DNA of 64,000 nucleotides from Latrodectus hesperus. Taxonomy: Eukaryota > Arthropoda > Arachnida > Araneae > Theridiidae. Location: NCBI GenBank assembly GCA_037975125.1, contig CM075860.1, forward strand, positions 23,890,774-23,954,773, in the 5' to 3' direction. Below the pieces are notes generated by a model. It had not been told where the DNA came from, made no database searches, and saw nothing but the letters and a program-made list of their open reading frames with translations. The stretch's first letter is position 1, and every line of letters starts with the position of its first letter. This document shows positions 1 to 16,300 of this stretch, piece after piece. A program made the translations under genes and the position numbers.

Positions 1-1686
1 ATTAACTCTTGTTAATGCAATAAAACCACGTATTTTGTAACATTTGCTGAGCTTATAATTTAATCTCCAAGTTTTTTGCCCAGATCACATAAATCTCGAC
101 ACATAAGTATATATTTATTTAACTGATTTTTAATTATTTCATTTATACAGTTTGTTTTGCAAGTTCATAAGATTATGTAAGTAGTTACAAATATGCAAAA
201 GAAACTAAAGGGTTGTAACAACTAAAAATCAATTTATAAAAAACTATTATCAATAATTATGGGTATTTGTCTTCAACTCTTATTACTAACATCCGTGCAA
301 TTTGTAGGTTTATTCTTGTGCATAAAGAATTAATTTTGACAAGAGATTTTCCCACGCTTTCTTGAGAAATTTTGATCTGAAAACTCAGCAAACTGAGTCA
401 GAATTAAGGCATTATCACTCTTTCTTGCAAATCTTTTTAAATTAATTCACATTCATTACTACTTGCATCTAAATGTATGTGCAGAGCAGTACTGACCATT
501 ACTGTAAATATTGTTAAAAATGTGTGTATAAGTATTTATATTACTAATCTAATCTAGAAAATGTGGGAACAAGTGTATGGAAAAAAAAGAAATTTTTACT
601 TATATCAATTTATGAAATAATATTTACTGTTTGTGTATACTTTATAATTAAAATAATCTAGAAATATTTTCCGCAAATAAACTCTACTAAATGTATGGAT
701 TATTCAAGAATATGCATGCAAGATATCTGACCTTGTAAATAGTCCCTATTTATTTTTATTTATAAAGAATATGAATGAGTGTGATGTCACGCGGCTTGGC
801 CATACCAGATGAAAATACATGGCTCGACGATTAACCAAATGATAGGTAAATGGAAATAATTGTTATATCCTCATTAAAATCTTTCCCTGTGACTAATAAT
901 TACACCCCATTGGCAGTCAAAGCAAATAAATTGGTGGTGAGCGCCTGGAGCACTGGAGCTCGGTCATCCAAAGTGGCAAGAAGAAGTGGATCTAGTGTTT
1001 GTTAGGTTCCTAGCCTAAATGGCCATGTACCTTCTGTTCCTAAGAAATTTTTCTACACCTAACTTTAGTTGAGATTAACATAATGATTTCAAAACATAAG
1101 GTTATTTAAACACAAAAGATTAAGAAAATATTTTGCTTAGGTTAAAGTGCTCCCAACGAGAGTTCTTTGCATGAGATTGAATAAACATAAAAAAGAAAAA
1201 TTGGCAACCAAAGTGGCAACCAGCCTCCCTTGAGAAATTTTGAGTACAAATACCACAGGAAGTTAATCTGCTTTTCCCACATCTGGTAATAATTTAAAAT
1301 CGATCAACAAACTAGGGGAGATAACACTTTTCCATGAACCAGAATATCTCCTGTCAATAAAGTAAGCAATTATAAAATGATCTATCCAGACACAGATGCT
1401 GTTTACGTTTTACCCAGTTCATGGGAATTTGAAGGATATCTGTTTTGGTGCTCTCCCACAATAAATAGTAATATAATATAAACTCATAAAGATATTATAA
1501 TGTAAATAATAAAAGCACTTTCTTTAAAATAATTCAAGTTGTAAATAGTTCTGAAGATTTAGGTTATGCTTTTTAATTTGAAACAACAAAAATCGAATAA
1601 AAAATAATAATATATAGATTAAATGTATTTATAAATAATAGTGAGTTAGGATAAATTAATTAGTTATGCATACATTTCATTTGCCA
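1..1686. other. AT-rich spacer without a recognisable gene
   Basis: No convincing coding frame, splice-site pair or RNA gene was seen. Two less AT-rich patches stand out, at about 780-845 and 900-1050. They resemble old repeat fragments, but I could not assign them to a family. Confidence 0.5.
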
Positions 1687-1915
1687 TTAATGATGAATTT
1701 GATTAATTACTTCATCAGTGTTGATCACTTCAAGTTTATCAAATTCGCCGCTTAAAAATGCTAAGTCACTCCAATTATTCTGTCCCATGTTTGATCGTAT
1801 ATGTCAGAATTAATTTTAATTTACTGAACGAACGTTCACAGCTAACAATTGACGTTGAAATAGTAAAAATTGTCTGTACACTCATAATTTTAATAACATC
1901 TTCACCATACTAGAT
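1687..1915 (-). pseudogene. hAT transposase C-terminal relic (dimerisation region)
   Basis: Read on the minus strand, one frame gives the motif CERSFSKLKLI. A frameshift later, the text continues as MGQNNWSDLAFLSGEFDKL and ends in DEVINQIHH followed by a stop. This matches the C-terminal dimerisation block of hAT transposases, where a CERSFS..K.IK...R..M.Q.RL..L..LSIE pattern is diagnostic. Only this end of the protein is readable. Upstream sequence (higher coordinates) is AT-rich with many stops, and no terminal repeats were found. It is a dead fragment. A second, independent hAT relic lies at 9416-10110. Confidence 0.6.
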
Positions 1916-4261
<2,346 letters not shown>

Positions 4262-5301
4262 AAAAATGCTTAGTAATAAATTTCCGGATAATATTTTCTA
4301 AATAAAGAAAATTCATATTTAGTGTTGCAAAAAATTATAACAGGGACTTGTAGAAATTTTCTAGCCGGACATTCACAAAGCAAACCACTAACACATGTTG
4401 ATTTCTTCAGCTGACAACGATTGATGGACTTCCCCGCTGTAAGTCGTAACAATGAAATTATTATGAGATGATCTGGTGTAAAGCAGGAAATACGTCCCAT
4501 CAATAATTAGAGGCTTTTGTATTCCTGACAAGAGCTAAGGGGTGTGTTTCTTATTGATTAGTAAGGATGCAAATTTTAAGGACATCTAACGCAATTCTTT
4601 TATTTGTAATTTAATTTTAAGAATTTTTCATTAATGATATTTCAATTTTATGAAATTTCCCCTTTCTTTTGAGAGCTATATCTCATCATGCTATTGTTGT
4701 TAAAATACAATTAAAAGTTAACATTTTACATTTACAAAAGAAAATATAAAATTTTAATAAAATATTGTTTGTTAAATAAAAGGATCTAATCTCTTATAAA
4801 CAATTAATAGAATGTTAAATAATATTTCAGAAAATTAAAATATTTAAAAAATTTTTCATTTTGATTTTTTTAAATAGTAAATAATCACATCCAGAGAGAA
4901 GTGCTGATGACATATTTATCAGCCGAAACAATATTAATTAGATATTATATTCTTTATTTGGAATAGAAAAGATTTATTTGATTAATCAATATTATAATTT
5001 TTTATAGACATATAACTTAACTTCGGCTATATAACTTGACTAAATAACTTTAAACTAAAATAGAAGACATTTCAAATGTTTAAATTTATAACTGCAAGAA
5101 GTATAAAAAATAAAGTTTCTTTTCATTAACTTTCCTCCTTTACCATAATCATTTGCATATTTTTTGTACAGTTTTTATTATTTTTTGAGGTATTTTGTAA
5201 ATTACTAGAGGTAATATTTTAACTAAGGACGCTTTGTTTCTTATTAAGAAAAAGCAATTTGGCCAGTACATTTCGGGGATGATATTTTTAAGTAACATTT
5301 G

Positions 5302-5302
<1 letters not shown>

Positions 5303-5378
<76 letters not shown>
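5303..5378. repeat. (TA)n microsatellite, about 38 units
   Basis: Uninterrupted TA tract of 76 bp in AT-rich spacer. No coding meaning. Confidence 0.97.
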
Positions 5379-5381
<3 letters not shown>

Positions 5382-5411
5382 TAATTGTAGGTATATTACA
5401 TTTACAGTTTT

Positions 5412-5442
5412 TCTGATAAAGAAGCATTACTTCTTTATCAGA
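5412..5442. repeat. perfect short hairpin, 13 bp arms
   Basis: Arms TCTGATAAAGAAG (5412-5424) and CTTCTTTATCAGA (5430-5442) pair perfectly around a 5 nt loop. It lies 34 bp beyond a (TA)n tract. No gene end is nearby, so a transcript-terminating role is not supported. A replication template-switch origin is possible. Confidence 0.85.
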
Positions 5443-6799
5443 TAATGTGCAAACGTGATATACTCTTCTCTTTTACTATAAATTTTTGAAATTAAATTTT
5501 TGAAACTATTAAATTTTTGCAAAATAATTACAATGTATTCATAAATCGCAATTTTTATTTAGGCTATTGAAATTCATTTAATTGTATAACTATTTAAATT
5601 CTGTTCTAGGATAACTATTGAAAATTACAACATTAATGAATCTTGAAAATTAATTTTTAAGTTAGTTAAATAATCAGCTATAATTTTAGGAAAAATTGAA
5701 TGTCTTTTAAATTTTAAACGATATATCTACTGAAAGAAAAATAATTTTATTTTATTCAGTATTTGTGATTTGGCTCATATTTTATACACTCTTTGAAAAT
5801 AATGGAAAAATTATATTTGGTTATTAGCTGAAGGTAAATACTTTTATAACAAGCAACTTTTGAATAATTTATATCATTGAGAATTTCTCTTTGAATATAT
5901 ATTTCCTAAAATGAGTATTTTTCTTTTGAAAGAAAAATTTAAAATAAGGCAAAAACATTGCTTATTCAAAAGGAAATTTTAATTTTTAGATTTAAGAAAA
6001 TTACATTAATCTTATAATACTCTATAAAGATATAAATACCATAAGCAAGAAAAATTTAATTATTAACTATGACTATCAGATCTGACAATAATTTTTTTCC
6101 AGTCCAAGGACATTAACAATTTTTAAATATTTGATCAAATTTGAACTTCAAAATCTGCCTTATTTTTGTGTAAACTTATGCGTAAAAGATACGATTAAAA
6201 ACAGATACATAAAACTACTGTTTTCTAGAATGAGTATTAATAATATATTTTCATTTTTGTGTAATAGATGGAGTAATAAAGAAATAATTTTGCTCACTTC
6301 TAATCAATAAATGGTGATTATCAAAAAAATAATTTTCTATTCTTTGGATGAGTACAAATCTTTAAACATTTATTCCAATTATTAGTTTCATTTTATTACA
6401 TAGTTAATTCCACACTTTTAAAGGATTTGAAATTAAATACTCAATTTAAATTCTGAAGCTACAAATAAATGACAAATTAAATTGATAAAATAAAAATTTA
6501 TTATTAACATGGTTTTAGATAAAGTAAATTGAATTGTAAAATAAGATTAGAAATTTAATTTTAGAAATAATTAGATAAATGACCTATTTTGTTTACAGAA
6601 TTTATTCCATACACATTTTATGCAATTTAAAAGAAAGATAAATTTTACAATTATTCTGTGATTAACAATTTATGATTCAAAAATATTTAATTTCTTTTAT
6701 TAAAGAGAAAAAAATTGAATACATGTATCATTATAGAAAGCGATTTTAAACATTATTGCATTCATTTGCTTTTCGATTCATAAAATTTCTGTAAGCGTT
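5443..6799. other. AT-rich spacer
   Basis: No gene, RNA or repeat family was recognised. Confidence 0.5.
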
Positions 6800-7130
6800 T
6801 TCCTCATTTGCTTACATTATTACAACCGCCCTACTAGGTAACGCCATTCACCACACCCCTTTTCAGACTACCTCTTTAGGTTTGTATTAAATAAGAAACG
6901 TCGCCAAAATATACTAAGTACGGTTACAGTTTACCTTTCCAACACGACTTCGGAAAAACTCTCGAAACATGAGCACCAGGCAACGACCAAAAAATATTGG
7001 TCTGTGGTCTGCTGAACAATAGTCACATTTTATAACGACAAATTATTGCAATTACTCTATTCAAGTGCGCATGCGTTAGAATTCCCATTGGAGTCAACGT
7101 TCCGGGCCCGGTCCCCAGATGCAAGTTGCA
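6800..7130 (-). promoter_or_regulatory. CpG-rich promoter-like block with NRF-1-like motif and minus-strand splice donor
   Basis: This block is clearly richer in G, C and CpG than its surroundings. It contains TGCGCATGCG at 7066-7075, which matches the NRF-1 (erect wing family) palindrome except at its last base. On the minus strand, an ATG at 6970-6968 opens a 12-codon frame that reaches a consensus donor (GGAAAG|GTAAAC, last exon base 6935). This would suit the first exon of a minus-strand gene running out of the window to the left. Alternatively the motif may serve mRpL22, whose ATG is 1.75 kb away on the other strand. No downstream exon was seen, and a GC-rich transposon remnant cannot be excluded. 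Confidence 0.35.
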
Positions 7131-8150
7131 AATGTGGTTTTATTGATTGATTTTATTTGAATTATCAATCCATCATACTTTGTTTTGATTATCATTAGGA
7201 AAATAGCATGCTTACCGCTATTGAATAATCAAAGTTCTTGATTATTGTATTCCTATTTCCTACGTATTCTCTTTTTCGTACCGATTTATTTAAAATCTTA
7301 CCAAAATTTTTATTCCAAATCAATTATTTCTTGCTGTAGTGCATTTTCTGTTAGTAAAGTTATCGATCGATTGCTACTCATGTATAATATATAGAAATAT
7401 ATTTCTTACTTATCAACGTGAGTTGAAACACATGGTAGGTAAATAATTATTATTATTTATAAAATATGAACCTAAAAATGAATTTTGCAAAGGAAATTTT
7501 TTTAACAGGGAATGAAGTAAAATCACCATAGATCAATTTAATAATAAAAAAATTCTCTTTGAGTGACTTCAAAATCTTTATGTTTAAATATGGCTTTTAT
7601 GTTATCGAAAAACTAAAGAATGTTCGTTCTTTAGTTTTGATTAATAAAAGATATTACTAATCAGAAATTTATCCTGAATTTATGGGGATAATTTATTAAG
7701 TAAAATGATTTTAATTTTTATTCACTGAAATTATTATTTTAATTAATAAAATTCATAATTATATTTATTTTTTAAGTTAAAAGAAACTTGTTCTTAATAA
7801 AGGAAAAAATTGGTGAAATTGCTTACAGTTTTCCTTTTTACCAAATAAACATGTAAAATAAAAATGCAAATTTGTAATTTCTGTGTCAGGAACTTAAATA
7901 TCTTTTGATAAAATTATTTGTAATATTATTTCCTTTTTTTACTTTTTATTAATGTATTGAAAAATGTATAATATCGTTTTGTCTTTAATTTTTATTATAA
8001 ATTAAGATATACATCAAATGAGCAACTACAATAAGAATAAAAATTTTGTATTAATATTTCTCTTTGAATTCCTTTTCATGAGCTTAATTACATGATTTTT
8101 ACTTCTATTGACTTTTAATTAATTGGTTTCATATCCCTATTTTAAATTGA
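7131..8150. other. AT-rich spacer with one perfect hairpin
   Basis: Spacer without a recognisable gene. At 7609-7638 there is a perfect inverted repeat with 12 bp arms (AAAACTAAAGAA and its complement) and a 6 nt loop. Confidence 0.6.
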
Positions 8151-8822
8151 TGATTTTATTATTTTAATTATATTGCCTAAATTCTAAGCACACGTAACAC
8201 ATTTGATGTAATTTAAGAAAAATGTCTTTAGCAGCAAAATGAGACGTTGATGCTTCACCAAGAATTAACATGAGTATAAGAAAGAAAATGCCACCAGTTT
8301 TCATGTGAGAACAAGCTGTGTTCTGCACACTCATGGTCTTATTTAGTTCTCCCAATAGACACAACATCAACCACCAACCAGAAAATGGTAATCTTAAAAT
8401 GGCAAATACATAAATATTCTGCAAAAAAAATGTATGAATCATAAACTGTAAAATGGTGAAGCAATAACCCACAGAATCTCGCCGAATCAACAACTACAGA
8501 TCATAAACTGTATCGCTCTTGCAAATGTTGCCAAATCCATCATGTTATGTAAATTAGGATTAAGCTAAGATAGATATAAATATTTCTAAAATGATTTTTT
8601 TCTGTCTCAAATAATATTTTACAAAATGAATTACTATTGTATCATTGAATTTTTTCAATGAAATAAACATTGCTATGAATTGTGATAATTTTATTTATCC
8701 CTAACAAACTTGTGTTCATAAACATTTTGCACGTATTTATTTTAATGGTGATTGTGTTATAGTATTTGTTTTATTAGACATTATTTTCTGAAAAGACATT
8801 ATTTTCTGTAGTTTAGGTGACA

Positions 8823-9023
8823 ATGGCTTTGAAATTATTGTCCAGTTTTCAGAAAATTTCAAATTTTACTTGCATGCCTTTTTTGAGAATATTTTCTTCT
8901 CAATTAACTTTACGAAAATGTGATATCCACACCACCAATATAAATTACAAAGTTGAAAAATGGACAGATCAGAATGAATGGGTTTATCCTCCTGTAAAGC
9001 CCGGGGAACCTAGACGACCAGCA
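8823..9023 (+). CDS. mRpL22: mRpL22 coding exon 1
   Basis: Encodes 67 codons and ends exactly on a codon boundary after Pro-Ala. The donor is GCA|GTAAGT. It carries the presequence-like N-terminus and the conserved PPVKPGEPRRPA segment that leads into the uL22 fold. Confidence 0.93.
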
Positions 9024-10310
9024 GTAAGTTCCAGTATTTATAAAATTTTACGTCATTAAGTATCTGTTAACATTAAAGCTATTTTTAATTACTAACTTAA
9101 TATAATTTCTTATAGAAGATCTATGTATTTCTTTAAATATGCATGTTTAAATATTGTAAAATATATCATCAAATAAAGATTCTTGTTTATATGATATAAG
9201 CATATACATTTAACATGAGTGCCATTTTTCCATTCTAGGACAGGTTTTTGCTTTTAAAGATTTTAAAAATAAATATTTTAATGCAAAAATTTTTTTTAAA
9301 AGAGATAAAATAAAATTTGTAAACTTTCTGATTATTTTTGGAACAAAATCATGGGCAACTAAGATTTCATATTCAGTTATGATTTAATTGTAATTTTCTC
9401 CTAAATATTTTTGCCAAAGTGTTTAGTTATACTGATATTCTACTTGATATTTTACAAAAAACTAACTTAGATATAGCATATTCTATTCAAAAAGTAGAGG
9501 AAGTAAAGAATGAAATTCAAAATATGCGTGTGTCTGTTGCATTTGATGAAGTTTATGAAGAGATTATTTCTGTAGTGGGTCTCCCAAATTTTGAAAAACG
9601 TCTAAATTTAAGAAACTTTATTGTAGACCCACATTTTAAAAATTTATATTATTAAATAATGGACACTATTTATATTGTCAGTTAGATGTCTGTTTTACAA
9701 AATTAAATTCGCTCAAATTTTTAAACTATTGAATTTTAGTATTTTTAAAAAATATCAAAGTAAATTTCCGGATGAATGCTTTAATTCGTTAAAGAACGCT
9801 TATGCAAAACATTTCAATTTTGTAAAGCTAATAAATGAATTATGCGTTCTTTATCATAGTGAGTCATACCACAAATTGAATTTATCGAAACTTATCCAGC
9901 ATATAATGCTGAATGATTTGACAGATGCTCTAAGCAAAGTACATAAATTGACAAATTAAATTTGTACAATTCGATGTTCAATTGCTTCAATGTAGAGATC
10001 ATTTTCAGCATTGAAAAGAGTAAAAAATTATGCACGCAATACAATGAGCCAGGATATATTAATCAATTTATCTCTAATAACAAGTGAAAAAGGAATGCTA
10101 CACTTATTACAGTCGAAACCAGAGTTTTTTTTATCATGTAATTGATGATTTTGTTAGTAATATGGATAGATATATGGATTTTGTATTCAAATGAATAAAA
10201 AAAATTTAAAGAAGTTCTTAATTTACATTTTTATGGTTTTATTATTATTGTTGTTGTTCTCTTCACACCCACCTAAAAAACCTACCGTAAGCCTCTGCTT
10301 CATGTTGTAA

Positions 10311-10353
<43 letters not shown>

Positions 10354-13300
10354 GTATATATATATATATATTTATATATGTATATATATATATATATACC
10401 TATATTTTTGTGTTTAAATAACCAAGAAATGTAAAAATCTATTGGATGATTAAAAGAATAGAAAAACGTAGAATATGGATATAGAATTGTATAGCTTTAA
10501 ATGAGTTTGAAAGTAAACATAAGAAAAATTTAGAATTGCTTTTTTTAAATTATAATTCGGAAAAAAGTAATCTTGGACACTTTACTGAATAGTTATATTT
10601 GTTTTGAGTAAGTCTATTTATATTTGAAAAAAGATTTTTATATACATTTTGAAATACTCAATATATTAATAGATAAGAATCTATTGAATATGCTTAAAAA
10701 CTTTAAAATTACTCATTATTTTAACCAATTATATAAAAAATATTATTATTACTGAAAATTCATAAAAAAATATCTCTTATAGATGTAAATTCATTGAAGA
10801 GTTTTGAAGTAATCATTAAATGTAATTCTAACTTAAAAAATATAATATTCTCATTAATTTTTGCAATGATTTATTTCTATTAATTTCAAATATAATTGAA
10901 AAATGTTTATTCATAATTATGCTCATATTTGTTTAAGAACAGTTTTAAAATAAAAATGTATTAAACATGAATGTTGAAAACTCCTAATATTTTATTCTTG
11001 GAAATCTCAATTAACCATGGTTAACTTATTTGTTAAATAAAGCATATAAATGAAAACAAATTATTCAAGAAAAAATTTGAGAATTTGCTATATATATATA
11101 TTAGAGTGTTCTCACTGTTACACTTTGTTAATAAAAAAATTTTAATGTGTGTGTGTTACCTTTAGTTTAATATATAAAATAAATATAATTTCTAAATTTT
11201 TCTATGAATGTTGTTATGTTATATAATACTTAAAATAATAACATTCTTGTTAAACATAATCTATTCAAATAAAATCATTATTCAGTTCACTTGACAATTT
11301 TTTTTCCAGAATTGATTTGAGAACAGCAGCATGGGATGAAATGAAATTTAAATCAGGATAATAATTTCTAACTAACTTTAAACAGGAACTATATTTCATT
11401 TCAAAATTTTGAATACAATTTATATTATTAATTTAAACTGCAATCAATTCTGATTTTAACTTTTTGTTGTAATATACACTATTTTAGAACTCTGCTTGTT
11501 ACAAGAATTTTCTTTCCTTTTAAAATTGTCTAAACCTAGAGGTAAAAATTATTTTTGTAAAACTGAGTATTACGATCTAAGCTTAGCGAAGTTGGTAAAT
11601 TCTTTTGTCAAGCGGAGGAGATGGGGGTATTGGGAATTGATTGGCAACCCAGAATGGGCATCAATCGGCATAAGAAATTGGGGATACCCCCACCTAACAC
11701 TAAATAAGAAAATAATAACAACCATGTAAATAAAGTGGGATCTGCCCCCAAATTTCAAATTGCTAAGCCTAACGTCATGCAAGAAAACAGTAATCATAAT
11801 AAGAATTGATTAAAGATTCTATTTGAAAATATTTCAGTATTAAAATTAAAGGGAATAAAATAGCAAAAATAATTACATTTAACAACATCTAGTTAAAAAT
11901 AACTAAAATAATGAATTTCAGTGATTTAAGATAGAATATTAAAATTCATTATTGCTTAAAAGTACACGAATGTAGAATTTTAAAAAATAGATTCTATAAT
12001 TTCGTCCATTATTGTAAATTTAAATACTTAACATATAACTCTAGGATTTCTATGCCTGCAGAAAATAATTAAAATAAAATTCTTACCTTCATTTTTTGTC
12101 CAGCACTCTACATGCATAACAAAATCCAAATTGAATATAAAAGAAGGAATTGAAATTTCGTTGCTATATCTACAGCGAAATACAAAATATTTAATATACA
12201 GGACAATATTTATATTCTGCACTACATCTGAAGTGAAATAAAATATATATATGAAAGTCTGGCGCTATATCCATATGAATACAAAACAAATAGACAGGAT
12301 TGAAATTCGGGCACTATATGCACACCGAAATAAAAAATATTTAATATACAGGACAATATTTATATTCTGCACTATATCTGAAGTGAAACAAACAAGAAAA
12401 AACTGGATTTAAATTACTGCACTTTAAATCCGGTAAAAAAAATCCAAAATGGAAATGGCAAGCATTTCCGGGATGTACATCGGTGAGACATTCCGACTCT
12501 GTATTTGGTGATACATTTGGGGAATAATCGTTTTTGGTAGTGGATAAATTTGGTGTGGGAAAAAATCACCAAATTTTACCAGATTTAGTAGCTTTGCTAG
12601 CTAAGACCGTAATACTCAATTTAGCCATTATTTTTTATTCCCATATTATCTATATTTTCACAGTGTAACTGTTTTTTTAAAAAGATTTATGATACTAAAT
12701 GCTACAAAATAGGAAATGAATTTAATTGATTTCTTCACTTGATATCTGTGACATGAAACAGCCTTTGTTCTATTGTAAACTTTATTGGTTTATTGTATTA
12801 TGGCCCTGAGAAAGCCTTATTTAAAAAGACCAGTGGCTGAAGCAAAATTCAGCAGACATTTTACAGGAATTTCCAGCAACATATAAAGTTCAATCAAGTG
12901 CTGACCCAAGTGTTCAAATCTTAGTGCAGAAAAAGTTTAACATTCACATAAGATGTGTTTTGAAGTTTCTTCTTACTATGACAACCTTTACAAGTGGGAT
13001 CATCTGATACTCCCATTATGCTGAGATATCTTTTAAGGTGTCCTGTAAGAAGTCCCACTGCTTTTCTTAGACTGCTTCTATTGAGCTTTAATAATTCTTT
13101 TTGTCTTTTATTAAAGCATGTGCTATTTACTAGCCTTGCTTGTCTCTGATCACTGGCATTGGCTCAGTTCATAAACTGTTGTTTTCTGAAGAGATCAAAA
13201 ACGCTCTTTCTGATCAATTCTTTTGAAATACCTAGCACTGATTCAGGATAAAAAAAATTGGTTTTCATCCAGCCCTTACTAATTCCTTGCCAGGAACTCC

Positions 13301-16300
13301 AGAGTGCCAAGGCACCCACATTAACCGACTCAGCGTCCACGACGTATTTGATACATCGCAATAAACTGGTTAAGTAGCGGCATGCGACTGCAGAGATCCG
13401 TCACAATTTTCCAGCTTAAAAGCGGTCAGCGACGCATATATACCCCACAAAAGCGGCCACAACGTATATTTTCGCGCAAAAAAAGAAAAACCACTTCTTT
13501 TTTCATTCCCCCTAATGGGTGGATTGATGGATGGGTCTTAATGAATCGAACCCCACTTCTCTAAGCCTTTTCTTTTGTAAACTAAAACTGGGACTGATTT
13601 TCATGCCAAATATCTAAATCATTGATTATTATCACCAAGATTCAACTCTAAAATTTAATACTTACAATTTTACAAATAAAAAGCAATTTTGCATAATAAA
13701 TATCTTATTTAAATTTTAGTCTTAAATATATAGTTAAGTTAGGTGATTTGATTACGACAAAGATTTTATATTTCCATATATTTTTTAATTTGTTTCTGTT
13801 ACCGCTTGCCTCCTTTCTTAAGTCTATTTTTGTCCATTTTCCTTCTTTTCTTAATTACTTACATTTATTTTAGTTAATTTAATTCAGTTTTTTTTATTTT
13901 AATGACATTTTATAAACTAGTTATGATTGAGATAAGCGAATAAATTTCGTAAATGTTAATTGTATATTTAATTCCCAATGAAAGAGCTCTTGCATTTATT
14001 AGTAAAATTGATGAATTTTGCATAATTAATAATATTGTCTTAAGTTATTATCACTCAAATTCATTTAATTTATATTTTTATTTTACAAAAATATTTGGAA
14101 AAAAACTTACAGAATCAATTTACTGCATGTTACATTTTAGTTCATTATTACTTCAATTTCTTTTAATATGCATTTGAAATATTGTTCATAAAATAGAAGT
14201 ATCATTTTAAAGCATAATGTAGATGGTCATCTGAGTTTAAGCCAAGAATATTTGAAAAATAAACAAATGAAATTATGATATTTCTGATTTTATCTCTATT
14301 CTGACTTGGAAGACATTTTAATTTTTATTTAATTTTTTGTATAAATTTCATATAGTTTTTTTATCTGACGTAAGGATAATATTTTGGGAAATGAATATTC
14401 TATGATAAAAATTTATAATATCTTCAAAGCAAATTAAATTTGTGATTCAATAATTTTTTAAACAGTAAATTGTTCTTCAGAAAATTCAGTGTGAATTTTA
14501 TTTAATATTTAAGTATTGATAAACATTTTTATGTCTAAAATAGTTTTATACTCTTCAGAAGGTATTCTTTTCAATTGGTGTAATAGTGATCAGTTGAAAT
14601 CACAATCTTACATCAGATAAAGAATTAAACTTTAAACTTACAGAAAGTAATTATTTTTTTATAAAACATATTTAAGTAATTATTTTATAATAAAATTATT
14701 TGTTCAACAAATAATTATCGTTAAAACGTTTGATATTAGATACAAAAAGAGATTTTTAAATTTAATAATCTTAACTACAGAAAGTCTTGTTGCAAAATGG
14801 TTTTCAAATCTTCCTTACTATTCTTGTTTGAACAAAAAATTAATCCATCACATTTATCTTTTAAAAATAAAATTGTGTATTCGATATAGGATCAACTGTG
14901 TCATTAAAATCTAAAAAGTAATGATCAGTGTATTCTATATTTCAAACAAATTATTTTCTTAAGAATTAAAGTTATAAAAGCAGAGAACATTCACCCAGGC
15001 AGAAACATCTGAATGAAATAGTAAGTTAAAAATATATATTACCAGAAATCATGAAATATTTAAGTTTAGTTTTCTTTTCTTGATCTGCATTAATTATAAC
15101 AAGATTCAGATAGCATAAAAATATTAAATTTAATAAAAACAGGGAAATTAATTGTAGAAATTACAAAAATAAAATTCAGTTCTAAATGAAATATAAGCTT
15201 CTAAATAACTTAATTTGTTGTTCAAATTCTGCAATAATTATTTACTAATTTTTAAAAAATACATATGAATATAAACTCACAAAATAGTTCTTATTTAATT
15301 TAAAATAAGATATTAGAATATTAAAATTATAAGCAATTTTTCTCCAAAATATAATATTTGTATTAATAAAAATAAACTACATTAAAAAATAGCAACAAAA
15401 TCTGCGCATATATTAGTTATGTGAAGACCAACAAACTTAATATTGAATAGTCTCAATATATTGAATAATATCAATAAAGTTTATAATACCAATTAGTTTA
15501 GAATTGCAGTATACTTTAAATTTCTAAAATAAAGTAAGAATCTTTTCATACAAAAACAACTTTTCCAACTTAAATAAATTTTTAATAATTTAAAACACAT
15601 TAACCTTTTTATTTAAAAAAAACTATTATTCAATATATTGAAGATAAAAAAATATATGCTTACAACAATTATTCAACTTAAATTTTTAAGTCTTTAAAAA
15701 TATATCATATCAATTTAAAAAATCATTACTTTTCCTATTTCCATAATTTTTTCGACTTTAATTCTTGATATATAAATTTCTAAAATTCACTATGTGGAAT
15801 ATTAATGCTATTTCAGCACTTTGAAAATAAATTTTGTTGTAAGCTCACCCTATCTCAAAAAAGTTTAAAATATACAAATAAGTTCTTGCATTTTATCTAT
15901 AAAAATGTCTTTTTATTTTGAAAACATATGTCCAGATAATTTTTACAAAAGAAGATAAAAATGAATAGAAATTTTCAGACATAATTATTACCTGCAAAGT
16001 CATTAAGTACTTTATTAGTATTAACAAAAATATCGTACACATTAAGAAAAATTTAACTTTGATTTTATTTTTAAAAAAATGAAATGTAGATAACATGTAG
16101 TTAAGGAAATTAAATTTGATTAACTTAATTTTTGTAGTTTTCCAGTGTTCAGAATTTTTAAATATTTAAAATAAATTATTCTTATGAAATTTACTTTTCA
16201 AAATTTTACTTAAAAATATGTAAAAGTAAAGATAGATATGTAAAAGTTATAAAGTTAAAGATATGTAAAAGTAAAATGTTTATCAAGTTTATAATTTTTA

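Noticed and set aside
8817..8822. GTG start two codons upstream of the mRpL22 ATG
   Set aside because: A nuclear animal gene would use the in-frame ATG at 8823, which also gives a normal presequence.
12150..12400. Regularly spaced repeats that might suggest a CRISPR array
   Set aside because: Units are degenerate and contiguous without unique spacers, and the genome is eukaryotic; it is a minisatellite.
13530..13570. GGTTCGATTC-like T-loop text on the minus strand, possible tRNA
   Set aside because: The flanking bases cannot form a T stem and no acceptor or anticodon arm could be folded around it.
13953..14177. 74-codon plus-strand hydrophobic frame
   Set aside because: Phe/Leu/Ile-rich composition as expected from AT-rich DNA; no splice context or family match.
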